NCBI RefSeq assembly: GCF_006538725.1
Contig: NZ_BJLQ01000005.1
Location: forward strand, 1-64,000
Length of the DNA: 64,000 nt
Direction: 5' to 3'
Origin: Cellulomonas gelida
Lineage (GTDB): Bacteria; Actinomycetota; Actinomycetes; Actinomycetales; Cellulomonadaceae
Part shown: one piece after another, positions 26,801 to 35,828 of the stretch
Layout: the number at the start of each line of letters is the position of its first letter
How positions within the stretch are numbered: position 1 is the first letter of the stretch
Made by a program: the position numbers and the translations under genes
The notes under the pieces: model-generated
What the model saw: only the letters and a program-made list of their open reading frames with translations
What the model was told of the DNA's origin: nothing
Databases searched by the model: none

Positions 26801-27496
26801 TCAGTGCCCGGGCTCGGCCCGCCAGCTCGAGTGCTTGCGCGACGCGACCCACGCGGCCACCTGCGTGCGCCGCTGCAGGCCCATCTTCGCCAGCAGCGAC
26901 GTGATGTGGTTCTTGACGGTCTTCTCCGCCACCCCGAGGCGCTCGGCGATCTCGCGGTTCGACAGGCCCTCGCCGATGAGGTCGAGCACGCGCAGCTCGC
27001 TGGGCGTGAGGTTCTCGGTCGGGTCGTCCTGACCCGCCCGACGGCGCGTGACCGTGCGCTCGTCGAGGAGCGTACGGCCCGCGGCGACGCTACGGATCAC
27101 GTCGGTGATCTCGGCACCGCGCACGGACTTCAGCAGGTATGCGGCGGCGCCGGCCTCGAGCGCGGCGGCCAGTGCGTCGTCGTCGTCGAACGACGTCAGG
27201 ACGATCGCCCGAGCGGCAGGGTGTGCCTCGCGCACCTGCTTCATGAGGTCGATCCCCGTCCCGTCGGGGAGCTGCAGGTCGACGAGCATCACCTGGGGGT
27301 GGACGAGCGTCGCACGACGCACACCGTCGGCCACGGATCCGGCCTCGGCGACGACGGTCATCCCCTCGGTCCGCTCGACGACCTCGGCGATCCCTCGTCG
27401 GACGACCTCGTGGTCGTCGACGATCATGACCGTGATAGGTCCCTGCTTCCCGGGGGCGGCATCAAGGTTCGGCACGGTGGCATCGTATCCAGGCAT
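26801..27496 (-). CDS. NarL/DevR-like response regulator
   Basis: A 231-residue two-component regulator. The receiver domain has acidic pair D27-D28, phospho-acceptor D73 (VMLVDLQLPDG), LTSFDDDD and YLLKSVRG. A LuxR-type helix-turn-helix follows near 163-220 (LTPSELRVLDLIGEGLSNRE, then EKTVKNHITSLLAKMG). It probably takes phosphate from the adjacent kinase and binds the GGGAC-N4-GTCCC box before cydA; both points are inference from neighbourhood and family. The start is uncertain: ATG 27496 shares bases with the ATG of the divergent dehydrogenase, and GTG 27475 is an alternative. It is convergent with the kinase gene. Confidence 0.9.
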   Translation of the reverse strand: MPGYDATVPNLDAAPGKQGPITVMIVDDHEVVRRGIAEVVERTEGMTVVAEAGSVADGVRRATLVHPQVMLVDLQLPDGTGIDLMKQVREAHPAARAIVLTSFDDDDALAAALEAGAAAYLLKSVRGAEITDVIRSVAAGRTLLDERTVTRRRAGQDDPTENLTPSELRVLDLIGEGLSNREIAERLGVAEKTVKNHITSLLAKMGLQRRTQVAAWVASRKHSSWRAEPGH

Positions 27497-28460
27497 GAGG
27501 ACGATCCTGTTGCCCACCACGCTCGACGAGCGTGTCGACCTGCCTGCGGGGTGGCGTTCGCTCCCGTACGACCCGGCCCTGCCGCTGCCGACCGAGGGTC
27601 AGGACGCCGAGGTCCTCGTCGTGTGGGGCAACCGCCGCGCCGCGCTCGCGGACGCCGCCGAGCGCCTCGGCGACCTGCGCTGGGTCGCGTGCCTCGCGGC
27701 CGGCACCGACGCGATCGACGACGCCGGGTTCGACCCCGGCGTGCTGGTGACCTCGGGGCGAGGGCTGCACGACGGCCCCGTGACCGAGCACGCCCTCGCG
27801 CTCGTGCTGGCGTGCGCGCGTCGCCTGCCGGACCTCGTGCGCGCCCAGGACGAGCGCCGCTGGGCGGGCGAGCTCGGCGGCGTCCAGCCGGTGCACGACA
27901 CGCAGGTGCGCACGCTGGCCGGCGCGCACGTCGTCGTGTGGGGCTTCGGCTCGATCGCCGCGCGGCTCGCCCCGCTGCTCGTCGCACTCGGTGCGAGCGT
28001 CACCGGCGTCGCGACGAGCGCGGGCGAGCGGCACGGGTTCCCCGTCGTCACGCCCGACGAGCTGGGCACCGTCCTGCCGTCCGCGGACGTGCTGATCGGC
28101 ATCCTGCCCGCGACCCCGCAGACGCGGCACGCGATCGGTGCGCCCGTGCTGGCTCAGCTCCCGCAGCGGGCGTTCGTCGTGAACGTCGGCCGGGGCAGCA
28201 CGCTCGACGAGACCGCGCTGCTCGACGCGGTGCGCACGCGACGTCTCGCGGGCGCCGCGCTCGATGTGTTCGAGCGCGAGCCACTGCCTGCGTCCAGCCC
28301 GCTGTGGGGCGAACCGCGGATCCTCGTGAGCCCGCACGCCGCCGGCGGGCGGCCGCAGCACGCGGGCACGTTCCTCACGGCCGCCCTGCGCGCGTACGAC
28401 GCGGGCCAGGATCCGCCCAACGTCGTGCCGCGCACGGGCGCCAGCGCCCCGAGGCGCTGA
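27495..28460 (+). CDS. D-isomer-specific 2-hydroxyacid dehydrogenase family protein
   Basis: A 321-residue NAD-dependent oxidoreductase of the D-2-hydroxyacid family. It has a Rossmann motif VVVWGFGSIAARLAP (about 138-152) and the catalytic set Arg in NVGRGSTLDE, Glu in ALDVFEREPLP and His in SPHAAGG. The physiological substrate is unknown; a phosphoglycerate- or glyoxylate-type reductase is possible. The ATG at 27495 overlaps the start codon of the response regulator on the other strand, and there is no clear Shine-Dalgarno, so it may be leaderless. Confidence 0.9.
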   Translation: MRTILLPTTLDERVDLPAGWRSLPYDPALPLPTEGQDAEVLVVWGNRRAALADAAERLGDLRWVACLAAGTDAIDDAGFDPGVLVTSGRGLHDGPVTEHALALVLACARRLPDLVRAQDERRWAGELGGVQPVHDTQVRTLAGAHVVVWGFGSIAARLAPLLVALGASVTGVATSAGERHGFPVVTPDELGTVLPSADVLIGILPATPQTRHAIGAPVLAQLPQRAFVVNVGRGSTLDETALLDAVRTRRLAGAALDVFEREPLPASSPLWGEPRILVSPHAAGGRPQHAGTFLTAALRAYDAGQDPPNVVPRTGASAPRR

Positions 28461-28482
28461 CCGGGCCGGGCCCGGGCCTGGC

Positions 28483-29430
28483 TCAGCCGCGCTTCGTGCG
28501 GCGCTGGGGGTCGCGGGGCGCGCGCGGAGGCGGCTGGCACCGCGGGCAGAACGCCGCGCTGCGGTTCATGAACTCCACCCGCCTGATCGGGGTGCCGCAC
28601 CGCGGGCACGGGCGGCCCTCCTGCCCGTAGACCGCGAGGCTGCGGTCGAAGTACCCCGACGCGCCGTTGACGTTGACGTACAGCGCGTCGAAGCTCGTCC
28701 CGCCCTGGACCAGCGCCTCGCTCATGACCTCGGCCGCCGCGTCCAGCACGCGCGAGACGTCGGCCGGTCGCAGGGCCGCGGTCGGACGTGCGAAGTGCAC
28801 CTGAGCGCGCCACAGCGCCTCGTCGGCGTAGATGTTCCCGATGCCCGAGACGAGGCCCTGGTCGAGCAGCGCGCGCTTGATGCCCGTGCGCCGGGAGCGG
28901 ATCGCGCGCACGAGCGCCGGGCGGTCGAGCACCGGGTCGAGCAGGTCGCGCGCGATGTGCGCGACCGGCTCGGGCACGGTCGGCGACGACGAGCCGCGGC
29001 CCCCGGGTGCGCCGTCGGCGGTGGGGACCAGGTCCTGCACGCTGACATGGCCGAACGTCCGCTGGTCGACGAAGTCGAGAGCCCCGCCGTCGTCGAGGAG
29101 CAGGCGCACGCGCAGGTGCGGGTGCCCCGCCCCGTCCGCCGCGACCGCCTCGGCCGAGCGGACGAGCAGCTGACCGCTCATCCCGAGGTGGACCAGCATC
29201 GCGTCGTCGCTCTCGCCCTCGGGCCGCGCGAGCGGGACCCACAGGAATTTGCCCCGGCGCACCGCCGCGGCGAGCGTGCGGCCGTGCAGGCGTCCGGCGA
29301 GGTCCGCGGGACCACCCAGGTGCCGTCGCACGCTGTACTCGCGACGCACGTCGACGCCGAGCACACGACGACCCACCACGTGCCGCTCGAGCCCGTCTCG
29401 GACGGTCTCGACCTCGGGGAGCTCCGGCAC
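28483..29430 (-). CDS. mutM: Formamidopyrimidine-DNA glycosylase (Fpg)
   Basis: Excises oxidised purines (8-oxoG, FapyG) and nicks the abasic site. 315 residues: the N-terminal [15 protein letters not shown] provides the catalytic Pro2 and Glu3. The H2TH region contains [18 protein letters not shown] (about 197-214). The C-terminal zinc finger has four Cys (CPRC then FCPRC) near residues 272-298. A Lys/Arg-rich tail follows. It begins 4 bases after the rnc stop, so it is operonic with rnc. Confidence 0.97.
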   Translation of the reverse strand: MPELPEVETVRDGLERHVVGRRVLGVDVRREYSVRRHLGGPADLAGRLHGRTLAAAVRRGKFLWVPLARPEGESDDAMLVHLGMSGQLLVRSAEAVAADGAGHPHLRVRLLLDDGGALDFVDQRTFGHVSVQDLVPTADGAPGGRGSSSPTVPEPVAHIARDLLDPVLDRPALVRAIRSRRTGIKRALLDQGLVSGIGNIYADEALWRAQVHFARPTAALRPADVSRVLDAAAEVMSEALVQGGTSFDALYVNVNGASGYFDRSLAVYGQEGRPCPRCGTPIRRVEFMNRSAAFCPRCQPPPRAPRDPQRRTKRG

Positions 29431-29433
29431 GGC

Positions 29434-30186
29434 TCAGCCCGCGGAGGTGGCGAGGCCCGCGCCCTCGACGTCGGCGCCCTGGAGGTCGGCTGCGACGCGC
29501 TGCAGGGCCAGGTACGCGGCCTCGGCCGCCTGCTGCTCCGCGAGCTTCTTCGCCGGGCCCACGCCGGTGCCCCGCACCTCGCCGCCCACGACCGCGTGGG
29601 CGGTGAACGTCCGCGCGTGGTCCGGGCCCTCGCCCTGCACGTCGTAGTGCGGAGCGCCCAGACCCAGGCCCGCCGACAGCTCCTGCAGCGACGTCTTCCA
29701 GTCGAGCCCCGCGCCGAGGTGGGCCGCGTTCGCCAGCGTCGGTCCGACGAGGCGCTCGACGACCGCGCGCGCGGTCTCGAGCCCGTGCGAGAGATAGATC
29801 GCGCCGAACACGGCCTCGAGCGTGTCGGACAGGATCGAGTCCTTGTCCCGCCCGCCGGTCGCGAGCTCACCCTTGCCGAGCAGCACGTACCGCCCGAGGT
29901 CCAGCTCGCGGGCGACGCCCGCGAGGCCGCGCTGCGAGACCGTCGCGGCACGCATCTTCGCGAGCGATCCCTCGCTCTCGTCGGGACGCGACCGGTAGAG
30001 CGACTCGGTCACCACGAGGCCCAGGACGGTGTCGCCCAGGAACTCCAGGCGCTCGTTGGTGGGGATGCCACCGGCCTCGTGCGCGAACGACCGATGGGTC
30101 AGGGCCAGCACGAGAAGCTCGGGGTCCAGGTGGACCCCGAGCTTCTCGAGAAGTTCAGTGGCCGAGCCGTCCTTGCCGGCGTTCAT
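29434..30186 (-). CDS. rnc: Ribonuclease III
   Basis: A double-strand-specific endoribonuclease for rRNA maturation. 250 residues: the catalytic signature [14 protein letters not shown] (about 43-56), a second acidic site [13 protein letters not shown] (about 119-131), and a C-terminal dsRNA-binding domain (about 160-235) ending [19 protein letters not shown] 30186 ([11 protein letters not shown]) is chosen over longer in-frame extensions with poor composition. It lies between rpmF and mutM in the standard actinobacterial order. Confidence 0.97.
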   Translation of the reverse strand: MNAGKDGSATELLEKLGVHLDPELLVLALTHRSFAHEAGGIPTNERLEFLGDTVLGLVVTESLYRSRPDESEGSLAKMRAATVSQRGLAGVARELDLGRYVLLGKGELATGGRDKDSILSDTLEAVFGAIYLSHGLETARAVVERLVGPTLANAAHLGAGLDWKTSLQELSAGLGLGAPHYDVQGEGPDHARTFTAHAVVGGEVRGTGVGPAKKLAEQQAAEAAYLALQRVAADLQGADVEGAGLATSAG

Positions 30187-30223
30187 GCCGAGCTCCTGGA
30201 CGTCACGACTGCACGCACCCGCG

Positions 30224-30421
30224 TCAGCGGGCGTCGTGCTCGCTGCGCAGCGCCTCGGCGTACTGCCGGCCGTTGTAGGCACCGCACGACGGGCACGCCG
30301 TGTGGGGCTTCTTGTCGGCCTTGCAGGTCGGGCACGCGGTGATCGTCGTGGCAGTGGTCTTCCACTGCGACCGACGCGCACGGGTGTTGCTGCGCGACAT
30401 CTTGCGCTTCGGAACCGCCAC
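30224..30421 (-). CDS. rpmF: 50S ribosomal protein L32
   Basis: A 65-residue L32 (bL32). It starts [20 protein letters not shown]. It carries the zinc-ribbon form with CPTC and CPSCG pairs (residues about 30-33 and 43-46), so this copy is zinc-binding. It follows DUF177 by 2 bases and precedes rnc by 37. Confidence 0.98.
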   Translation of the reverse strand: MAVPKRKMSRSNTRARRSQWKTTATTITACPTCKADKKPHTACPSCGAYNGRQYAEALRSEHDAR

Positions 30422-30423
30422 GG

Positions 30424-31002
30424 CTAGCTCTCTTTCGTCTCGTCGTCCTGGCTCGCCAGTCCGCCCAGGGCGGCCCAGCGAGGGTCAAGCGTCTCATGCG
30501 AATGGTCAGGGTCGTCCGCCAGGGGCGCTCCGCACTCGGAGCACAGACCCGGGCAGTCCTCGCGGCACAACGGCTGGAACGGCAGAGCCGGCACCACCGC
30601 GTCCCGCAGCGCGGTCTCCAGGTCGATCAGGTCGCCCTGGAGCTCACGCACGTCCTCGTCCTCGTCGCCCGCCTCCGTCGCAGCAGCCTGGCGCTCGGGG
30701 TAGACGTAGAGCTCCGCGAGCGTGACGTCGACATCCTCGACGACCTCGCCCAGGCAGCGCACGCACTCCCCGATCGCCCGGCCACGGACGGATCCGGTGA
30801 CCAGGACCCCCTCCATGACGGCCTCGAGCCGCAGATCCAGCTCGACGTCCGCCCCTTCGGGGATGCCGATCACGTCGGTACCGAGATCAGCAGGAGCGGA
30901 GACGGTGCGCTGCACAATCCGCGTCGATCCCGCACGTCGACCGAGCTCGTGGGTGTCGAGCACGAAGGGCGAGCGGGGATCGAGGTGAACTGGGCGGTGC
31001 AC
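30424..31002 (-). CDS. DUF177 (YceD-like) protein
   Basis: A 192-residue protein of the DUF177 family that is almost always coded directly before rpmF. It is linked in other bacteria to rRNA processing or 23S accumulation. Visible features are the conserved C-x2-C pair GECVRCLG (about residue 100), the acidic middle EAGDEDEDVRELQGD, and C-terminal CREDCPGLCSECG with four Cys (about 153-165), suggesting metal binding. GTG 31002 has a GAGGGGAC ribosome-binding site. Confidence 0.92.
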   Translation of the reverse strand: MHRPVHLDPRSPFVLDTHELGRRAGSTRIVQRTVSAPADLGTDVIGIPEGADVELDLRLEAVMEGVLVTGSVRGRAIGECVRCLGEVVEDVDVTLAELYVYPERQAAATEAGDEDEDVRELQGDLIDLETALRDAVVPALPFQPLCREDCPGLCSECGAPLADDPDHSHETLDPRWAALGGLASQDDETKES

Positions 31003-31186
31003 GGCCGTCCCCTCGTCGTCTTGCTGCTTCTGCAGATCTCGGTCCGCCGACCGGCAGGACCAACGCGCAACTCTACAGGTCGGGGCGAACGCCCCCCAAA
31101 TCGCGCCGACGTGACCGAGGCCACGTCCGGCCGCTTCCCGCGGTCGACCCGCGCCCCCGAGCACCGCCCGGTCGGCTGGGCCGCCC

Positions 31187-31669
31187 TCAGGCGTCCGTCG
31201 AGAGGCGTCCGGCGAGCTTCGCCCGGCCCGCCTGGACCTGCGCGAGCACCTTGCCGAGGTCGATCTCGAAGTCCGCGAGGCGTCGGTCGCAGTAGTCGTC
31301 CGCGTCGCGGCGCAGCTCGTCGGCGGTGCGCTGGGCGTCCGCGACGATCTCGACGGCACGCTCCTGCGCCGCGGTCACGACCGTCTCCCGCGCGACCAGG
31401 TCGGCCGCGTCCGTGCGCGCCCGCTCGAGGATCCTGTCGGCGTCCTCCTGCGCCGCGGTCCGCGCGGCGTCCGCGTCCGCGAGGACCTGGTCGGCACGCG
31501 TCAGCTGGTCCGGCAGCACCTCGCGCGCCTGCGCGACGAGGTCGAGCAGCTCGGCACGGCTGACCAGGACCGACGACGACATCGGCATGTTCCGCGCCGC
31601 GACCACGGCCTCCTCGATCGCGTCGAGCACGCCCGTCAGGCCTTCCGTGCGCTCCTCGGCCTCGCTCAC
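31187..31669 (-). CDS. DivIVA/SepIVA-like coiled-coil protein
   Basis: A 160-residue, almost wholly helical and highly charged protein. A stretch of heptad-like Ala/Glu/Arg/Asp (about 50-125: DQVLADADAARTAAQEDADR) predicts a coiled coil. The position upstream of DUF177-rpmF-rnc matches mycobacterial SepIVA, a septum-associated DivIVA-domain protein. It is often mis-annotated as an ATP synthase b-like subunit because of composition. A cell-division or envelope-growth role is an inference from synteny. GTG 31669 has a strong GGAGGAGG site. Confidence 0.82.
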   Translation of the reverse strand: MSEAEERTEGLTGVLDAIEEAVVAARNMPMSSSVLVSRAELLDLVAQAREVLPDQLTRADQVLADADAARTAAQEDADRILERARTDAADLVARETVVTAAQERAVEIVADAQRTADELRRDADDYCDRRLADFEIDLGKVLAQVQAGRAKLAGRLSTDA

Positions 31670-31754
31670 GACTTCCTCCTCCCGACGCCTGGGCGGCCGT
31701 CCGCCGCCCGGGTGCGCAACCCCCAGCCTCGCACCCCGGGCCCGTGCGTGCGCC

Positions 31755-32237
31755 TCACGCGCGCGCCGCCCACGCCGCACGCACCGCGTCCGCCACCCCG
31801 GGCGGCACGAGGTCGTCGATCGGTCCGGCGAACCGCGCCACGTCCTTGACCAGGGACGACGCGATGTGCGCGAGCGCGGGGTCACCCACCACGAACACGG
31901 TCTCGACGCCGGTCAGGTGACGGTTCATGAGCGCCATGGGCAGCTCGCCGTCGAAGTCCGCTCCCCCGCGCAGACCCTTGACGACGGCCACGGCGCCGAC
32001 CTCGCGCACGAAGTCCGCCAGCAGTCCGGGCACCACCTCGACCCGCACCCCGGGGTCGGCCGCGAACGCCTCGCGCGCGAGTGCGACCCGGTGCTCGGCC
32101 GCGAGCAGCGGGGACTTCGCGGAGTTGCGTGCGATGCCCACGACGACCTCGTCGAACATCGACCGAGCGCGCCGCACGACGTCGACGTGGCCCAGGGTCA
32201 ACGGGTCGAACGACCCGGGGCAGACAGCGAGGCTCAC
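31755..32237 (-). CDS. coaD: Pantetheine-phosphate adenylyltransferase
   Basis: Adds AMP to 4'-phosphopantetheine in coenzyme A synthesis. 160 residues with the nucleotidyltransferase motif GSFDPLTLGHVDVVRRA (TxGH), then VVKGLRGGADFDGELPMALM and the C-terminal ASSLVKDVARFAG. It lies downstream of rsmD in the widespread rsmD-coaD order, with the broken GNAT gene between them. Confidence 0.98.
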   Translation of the reverse strand: MSLAVCPGSFDPLTLGHVDVVRRARSMFDEVVVGIARNSAKSPLLAAEHRVALAREAFAADPGVRVEVVPGLLADFVREVGAVAVVKGLRGGADFDGELPMALMNRHLTGVETVFVVGDPALAHIASSLVKDVARFAGPIDDLVPPGVADAVRAAWAARA

Positions 32238-32247
32238 GTGCGTCAGC

Positions 32248-32870
32248 CTAGCCAGCGGCCCGCGGGGCCCGGTGCATCACGCGCAGCGTCGCAGCGTCGT
32301 CGAGCAGCACGTCGCCCACGCCGACGAACCCGAGTCGCTCGTAGAGCACCACGTTGCGCTGCTCGGCCGTGCACAGCCAGGCGGTGATGCCCCGGCGGTC
32401 GGACGCCGCGAGCCCGCGCGTCGCCAGCAGCGTGCCCAGACCGCGGCCCTGCTGATCGGGGCGGACCGCGAGCAGGTGCAGGTACGTCGCGGTCTCGGCG
32501 GGCGCGAGCGCCGACGTGCGACCGAGCGTGGCGAACACATGGGCGGCTCGCTCGGGGCCGACGACGGCGGAGACGACGCCGGGCACCGACGGCAGGGTCG
32601 CCAGGACCGGGTGGTCGTCCGGGACGTCCGGCGGGCGCCACGCAGCCACTGCCGCGACCGAGCCGTCCACCTCGACCACCTCGACCTGCCCGACCGCGAC
32701 GTAGCGGTCGACGAGCGCGCCGAACCACGCGCGCACACCTCGTCCCGCGTCGCCTCGTCGGGCAGCGCCCAGCGGACCAGCGCGTCGTCGTGGAACGCCC
32801 GGGCCATGACGGTCCGGATCGCCGGGACGTCGTCGGCGCGCGCCGAGCGCGCCGTGGGCTCCTGCGTCAT
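32248..32870 (-). pseudogene. GNAT acetyltransferase with an internal frameshift
   Basis: The N-terminus MTQEPTARSARADDVPAIRT (from 32870) and the catalytic part are in different frames. The first frame runs convincingly to DEATRDE, near 32742. The homologous continuation RAWFGALVDRYVAVG starts in the next frame at about 32736 and ends at 32248. One missing base in the GG run at 32738-32741 would restore one roughly 207-residue protein (DEG-VRAWF). The second half has the acetyl-CoA motif RPDQQGRGLGTLL and a C-terminal LYERLGFVGVG. It overlaps rsmD by 4 bases (ATGA), as an intact operon gene would. It is either a true frameshift or an assembly error. Confidence 0.8.
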
Positions 32871-33457
32871 CCGTGCTCCCTCTCCTCGTCCCGTACGGCG
32901 TCAGCCTCGTCCGGCTCCGCGAACCACACCGCGGTCTCGCCGTAGGAGCGCGCGTCGAAGCGGCTCAACCCGTCGGGCCAGTCGGGCTCGGGCGCACGGC
33001 CCGAGCGTTCGACGACGACCACCGCGCCGTGTCCGAGGGTCCCGACGAGCCCGCGCAGCACCGTCCCGAGGTCGGCCTCGGGCAGGTCGTACGGCGGGTC
33101 GATCAGCACGAGGTCCCACGGCGCGAGCGGGGGTCGCTCGACGAAGCGCTCCGCTCTCTCGGCGGCGACGGCGACCCGGTCCCCCACGCCGAGGGTCACG
33201 ACGTTGCGCCGGCACACGTCCGCAGCCTGGCGGGCGACCTCGACGAGCGTGACCGCGGCGGCGCCCCGGCTCACGGCCTCGAGCCCGAGCGCACCCGAGC
33301 CCGCGTAGAGGTCCAGGACGCGCGCCCCGGCGATGACGTCGAGGTGCTCGAGCCGCGAGAAGAGCGCCTCGCGCACGCGCTCGCTCGTCGGACGCGTGCC
33401 GGCACGCGGCACCTGCAGCACGCGCCCCCCGACGCTGCCCGCGACGATCCTCGTCAC
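32867..33457 (-). CDS. rsmD: 16S rRNA (guanine(966)-N2)-methyltransferase
   Basis: Methylates G966 of 16S rRNA with S-adenosylmethionine. 196 residues: a start block MTRIVAGSVGGRVLQVP, then RPTSERVREALFSRLEH, SAM motif LDLYAGSGALGLEAVSRG (about 49-66) and the catalytic LIDPPYDLP (about 117-125). GTG 33457 starts it. Its 3' end overlaps the frameshifted GNAT gene. Confidence 0.97.
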   Translation of the reverse strand: MTRIVAGSVGGRVLQVPRAGTRPTSERVREALFSRLEHLDVIAGARVLDLYAGSGALGLEAVSRGAAAVTLVEVARQAADVCRRNVVTLGVGDRVAVAAERAERFVERPPLAPWDLVLIDPPYDLPEADLGTVLRGLVGTLGHGAVVVVERSGRAPEPDWPDGLSRFDARSYGETAVWFAEPDEADAVRDEEREHG

Positions 33458-33577
33458 GCCGTCCTCCCGTCCCGGCTCGCACCCGCCGCGCCCGGACGGG
33501 CGGGCGGTGTGCGCACAGCCTCACCCACGACCGGCCCGGGCGTCACGTCGCGGTGCCCGCAGCAGGCGGACGTCACC

Positions 33578-35809
33578 TCAGGCACGGTCAAGGAACTCCT
33601 CGCGCTCGCCCGCGAGCAGCACGTCGATCGCGTCCCGCAGCGCGGGGTGCGACTCGAGCTCGGGGTCCTGCTCGACCACCGCACGCGCGTCGGCGCGCGC
33701 CTGCTCGATCAGGTCGGCGTCGCGCGTCACGCGCAGCAGCCGCAGCGACGAGGCCACCCCGGACTGCGACGCGCCGAGCACGTCACCCTCGCGCCGTTGC
33801 TCGAGGTCGAACGCCGCGAGCGCGAACCCGTCGAGCGTCTCGGCGACGGTCGTGAGCCGCTGGTGCCCGGGGCTGCCCTCCCGGGCGCCCGAGACGAGCA
33901 GGCACACGCCCGGCGCGGTGCCGCGGCCGACGCGGCCCCGCAGCTGGTGGAGCTGGGAGACGCCGAACAGGTCGGCGTCGAGGATCACCATCGCGGTCGC
34001 CTCGGGGACGTCCACGCCGACCTCGACGACCGTCGTCGAGACGAGCACGGGCACCGCACCCGAGGCGAACTGTGCGAGCGCGCGGTCCTTGTCCTCGGCC
34101 GCGAGCCGGCCGTGCAGCACGCCGATCTCGAGCCCCGCGAGCTCGGGCAGCGCGCGCAGCTCCTCGACGACCTCGAGGACCGCGCTCGGGGGCCGCCGCG
34201 GCGCCGTCCCCGCCTCGCCGAGCGTCGCGGGCTCGTCGGCGACGAGGTCGGCGCCGTCGGCGTCGTCGCCCGTGATCCGCGGGCACACGACGTACGCACG
34301 GCCGCCCTTGTCGACCTCCTCGCGCACGCGGCTCCAGGTCCGCGCGAGCCACGCAGGCCGGTCCGCCGGCACGACGAACGACGTGATCGGCGACCGGCCC
34401 GCGGGCAGCTCGCTGAGCACCGAGGTCTCGAGGTCGCCGAACACGGTCATCGCGACCGTGCGCGGGATCGGCGTCGCGGTCATCGCCAGCAGGTGCGGCT
34501 GGGCGGAGGCCTTGGCCCGCAGCCGGTCGCGCTGCTCGACGCCGAACCGGTGCTGCTCGTCGACCACGACGAGCCCGAGCTCGGCGAACTGCACGGTCTT
34601 CTCGAGCAGCGCGTGGGTCCCGACGACGATGCCGGCGGCGCCCGAGGCCGCGTCCAGCAGCGCCTGGCGTCGCGCGGCACCGGTCACCGAGCCGGTCAGC
34701 AGCGCGACGCGCGTGCCCTGGTCCGCGCCGCCGAGCATGCCGCCCTCGGCGAGGTCGCCGAGCAACGCACGCAGCGAGCGGGCGTGCTGCGCCGCGAGCA
34801 CCTCGGTGGGCGCGAGCAGCGCCGCCTGCCCCCCGGCGTCCACGACCTGCAGCATCGCGCGCAGCGCCACCACGGTCTTGCCCGAGCCGACCTCACCCTG
34901 CAGCAGCCGCTGCATCGGCACGGGCTGGGCGATCTCGTCGGCGATCTGCGCGCCGACCTCACGCTGGCCGGTCGTGAGCTCGAACGGGAGCCGCTGGTCG
35001 AACGCGTCGAGCAGGCCACCGGCCACTCGGGGCCGGGCGACGGCGGGCTGCGCGGCCGCGCGGGCACGTCGCCGCGCGAGCTCGGCCTGCAGGACGAACG
35101 CTTCCTCGTAGCGCTGCCGGCGCTGCGCCTGGACCCAGTCCTGCTCGGTCTCCGGCCGGTGCAGCCGTCGCAGCGCAGGGAGCAGCTCGCCGAGGTCGCG
35201 CGCGGCCCGCACCTGAGCGGGTACCGGGTCCGGCACGTCGCCCTCGCGCAGCGGGCCGAGCACCACCTGGACGGTCGCGGCGATCTTCTCGCTGTCGAGC
35301 TGGCCGCTCGCCGGGTAGACGGGCAGCGGTCGCTCCGCGTGCTCGACCACGCCGTCCTCGTCGTCGGCGTCGAACCACACGACCGCGGGGTTCGCGAGCT
35401 GGGCGCGGCCGTTGAACCAGCCGACCTTCCCCGTGAACAGGCCGCGTCGACCCGGCCGCAGGTCGCGCTCGAACTTCTTGGCCATGCCCTCGCGCTGCGC
35501 GAAGAACGCGAGGTGCAGCACCGACCTGCCGTCGGTCACCTGCGCCTCGACGCGCAGCTTGCCCGACGACCGCGAGCGCAGCACGCCGGAGGACGAGCGC
35601 ACCTCGGCGACGACCGACGCCTTCTCGTCGATCTCGAGCCCGGCGATGTCGGTCAGCCGGCTCGGGTCGGCGTACCGGCGCGGGTAGTAGCGCAGCAGGT
35701 CACCAGCCGTGCGCACGCCGAGCGCCTCGAACTTCGGCCCGGTGCGGGCTGCGACCGAGCCGATCGGCCGGTCCAGCGCACTCGAGCGCACGACCCCGTC
35801 CGCGTACAC
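33578..35809 (-). CDS. recG: ATP-dependent DNA helicase RecG
   Basis: Remodels stalled replication forks and Holliday junctions. 743 residues: an N-terminal OB-fold wedge domain (about 25-230; DLLRYYPRRYADPSRL), then Walker A LLQGEVGSGKT near 300 and the DEAD-box-like VVVDEQHRFG near 415. Helicase motif V/VI GVSQLHQLRGRVGRG sits near 625. GTG 35809 begins MYADGVVRSSALDRP. It lies just after the DAK2-like gene (20 bases), as in mycobacteria. Confidence 0.98.
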   Translation of the reverse strand: MYADGVVRSSALDRPIGSVAARTGPKFEALGVRTAGDLLRYYPRRYADPSRLTDIAGLEIDEKASVVAEVRSSSGVLRSRSSGKLRVEAQVTDGRSVLHLAFFAQREGMAKKFERDLRPGRRGLFTGKVGWFNGRAQLANPAVVWFDADDEDGVVEHAERPLPVYPASGQLDSEKIAATVQVVLGPLREGDVPDPVPAQVRAARDLGELLPALRRLHRPETEQDWVQAQRRQRYEEAFVLQAELARRRARAAAQPAVARPRVAGGLLDAFDQRLPFELTTGQREVGAQIADEIAQPVPMQRLLQGEVGSGKTVVALRAMLQVVDAGGQAALLAPTEVLAAQHARSLRALLGDLAEGGMLGGADQGTRVALLTGSVTGAARRQALLDAASGAAGIVVGTHALLEKTVQFAELGLVVVDEQHRFGVEQRDRLRAKASAQPHLLAMTATPIPRTVAMTVFGDLETSVLSELPAGRSPITSFVVPADRPAWLARTWSRVREEVDKGGRAYVVCPRITGDDADGADLVADEPATLGEAGTAPRRPPSAVLEVVEELRALPELAGLEIGVLHGRLAAEDKDRALAQFASGAVPVLVSTTVVEVGVDVPEATAMVILDADLFGVSQLHQLRGRVGRGTAPGVCLLVSGAREGSPGHQRLTTVAETLDGFALAAFDLEQRREGDVLGASQSGVASSLRLLRVTRDADLIEQARADARAVVEQDPELESHPALRDAIDVLLAGEREEFLDRA

Positions 35810-35828
35810 CTGTGCCCTCCTCGTGCTC

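Noticed and set aside
31187-31669. Reading the coiled-coil gene as an ATP synthase subunit b
   Set aside because: There is no membrane helix at the N-terminus and no atp gene nearby; position and composition fit the DivIVA/SepIVA type.
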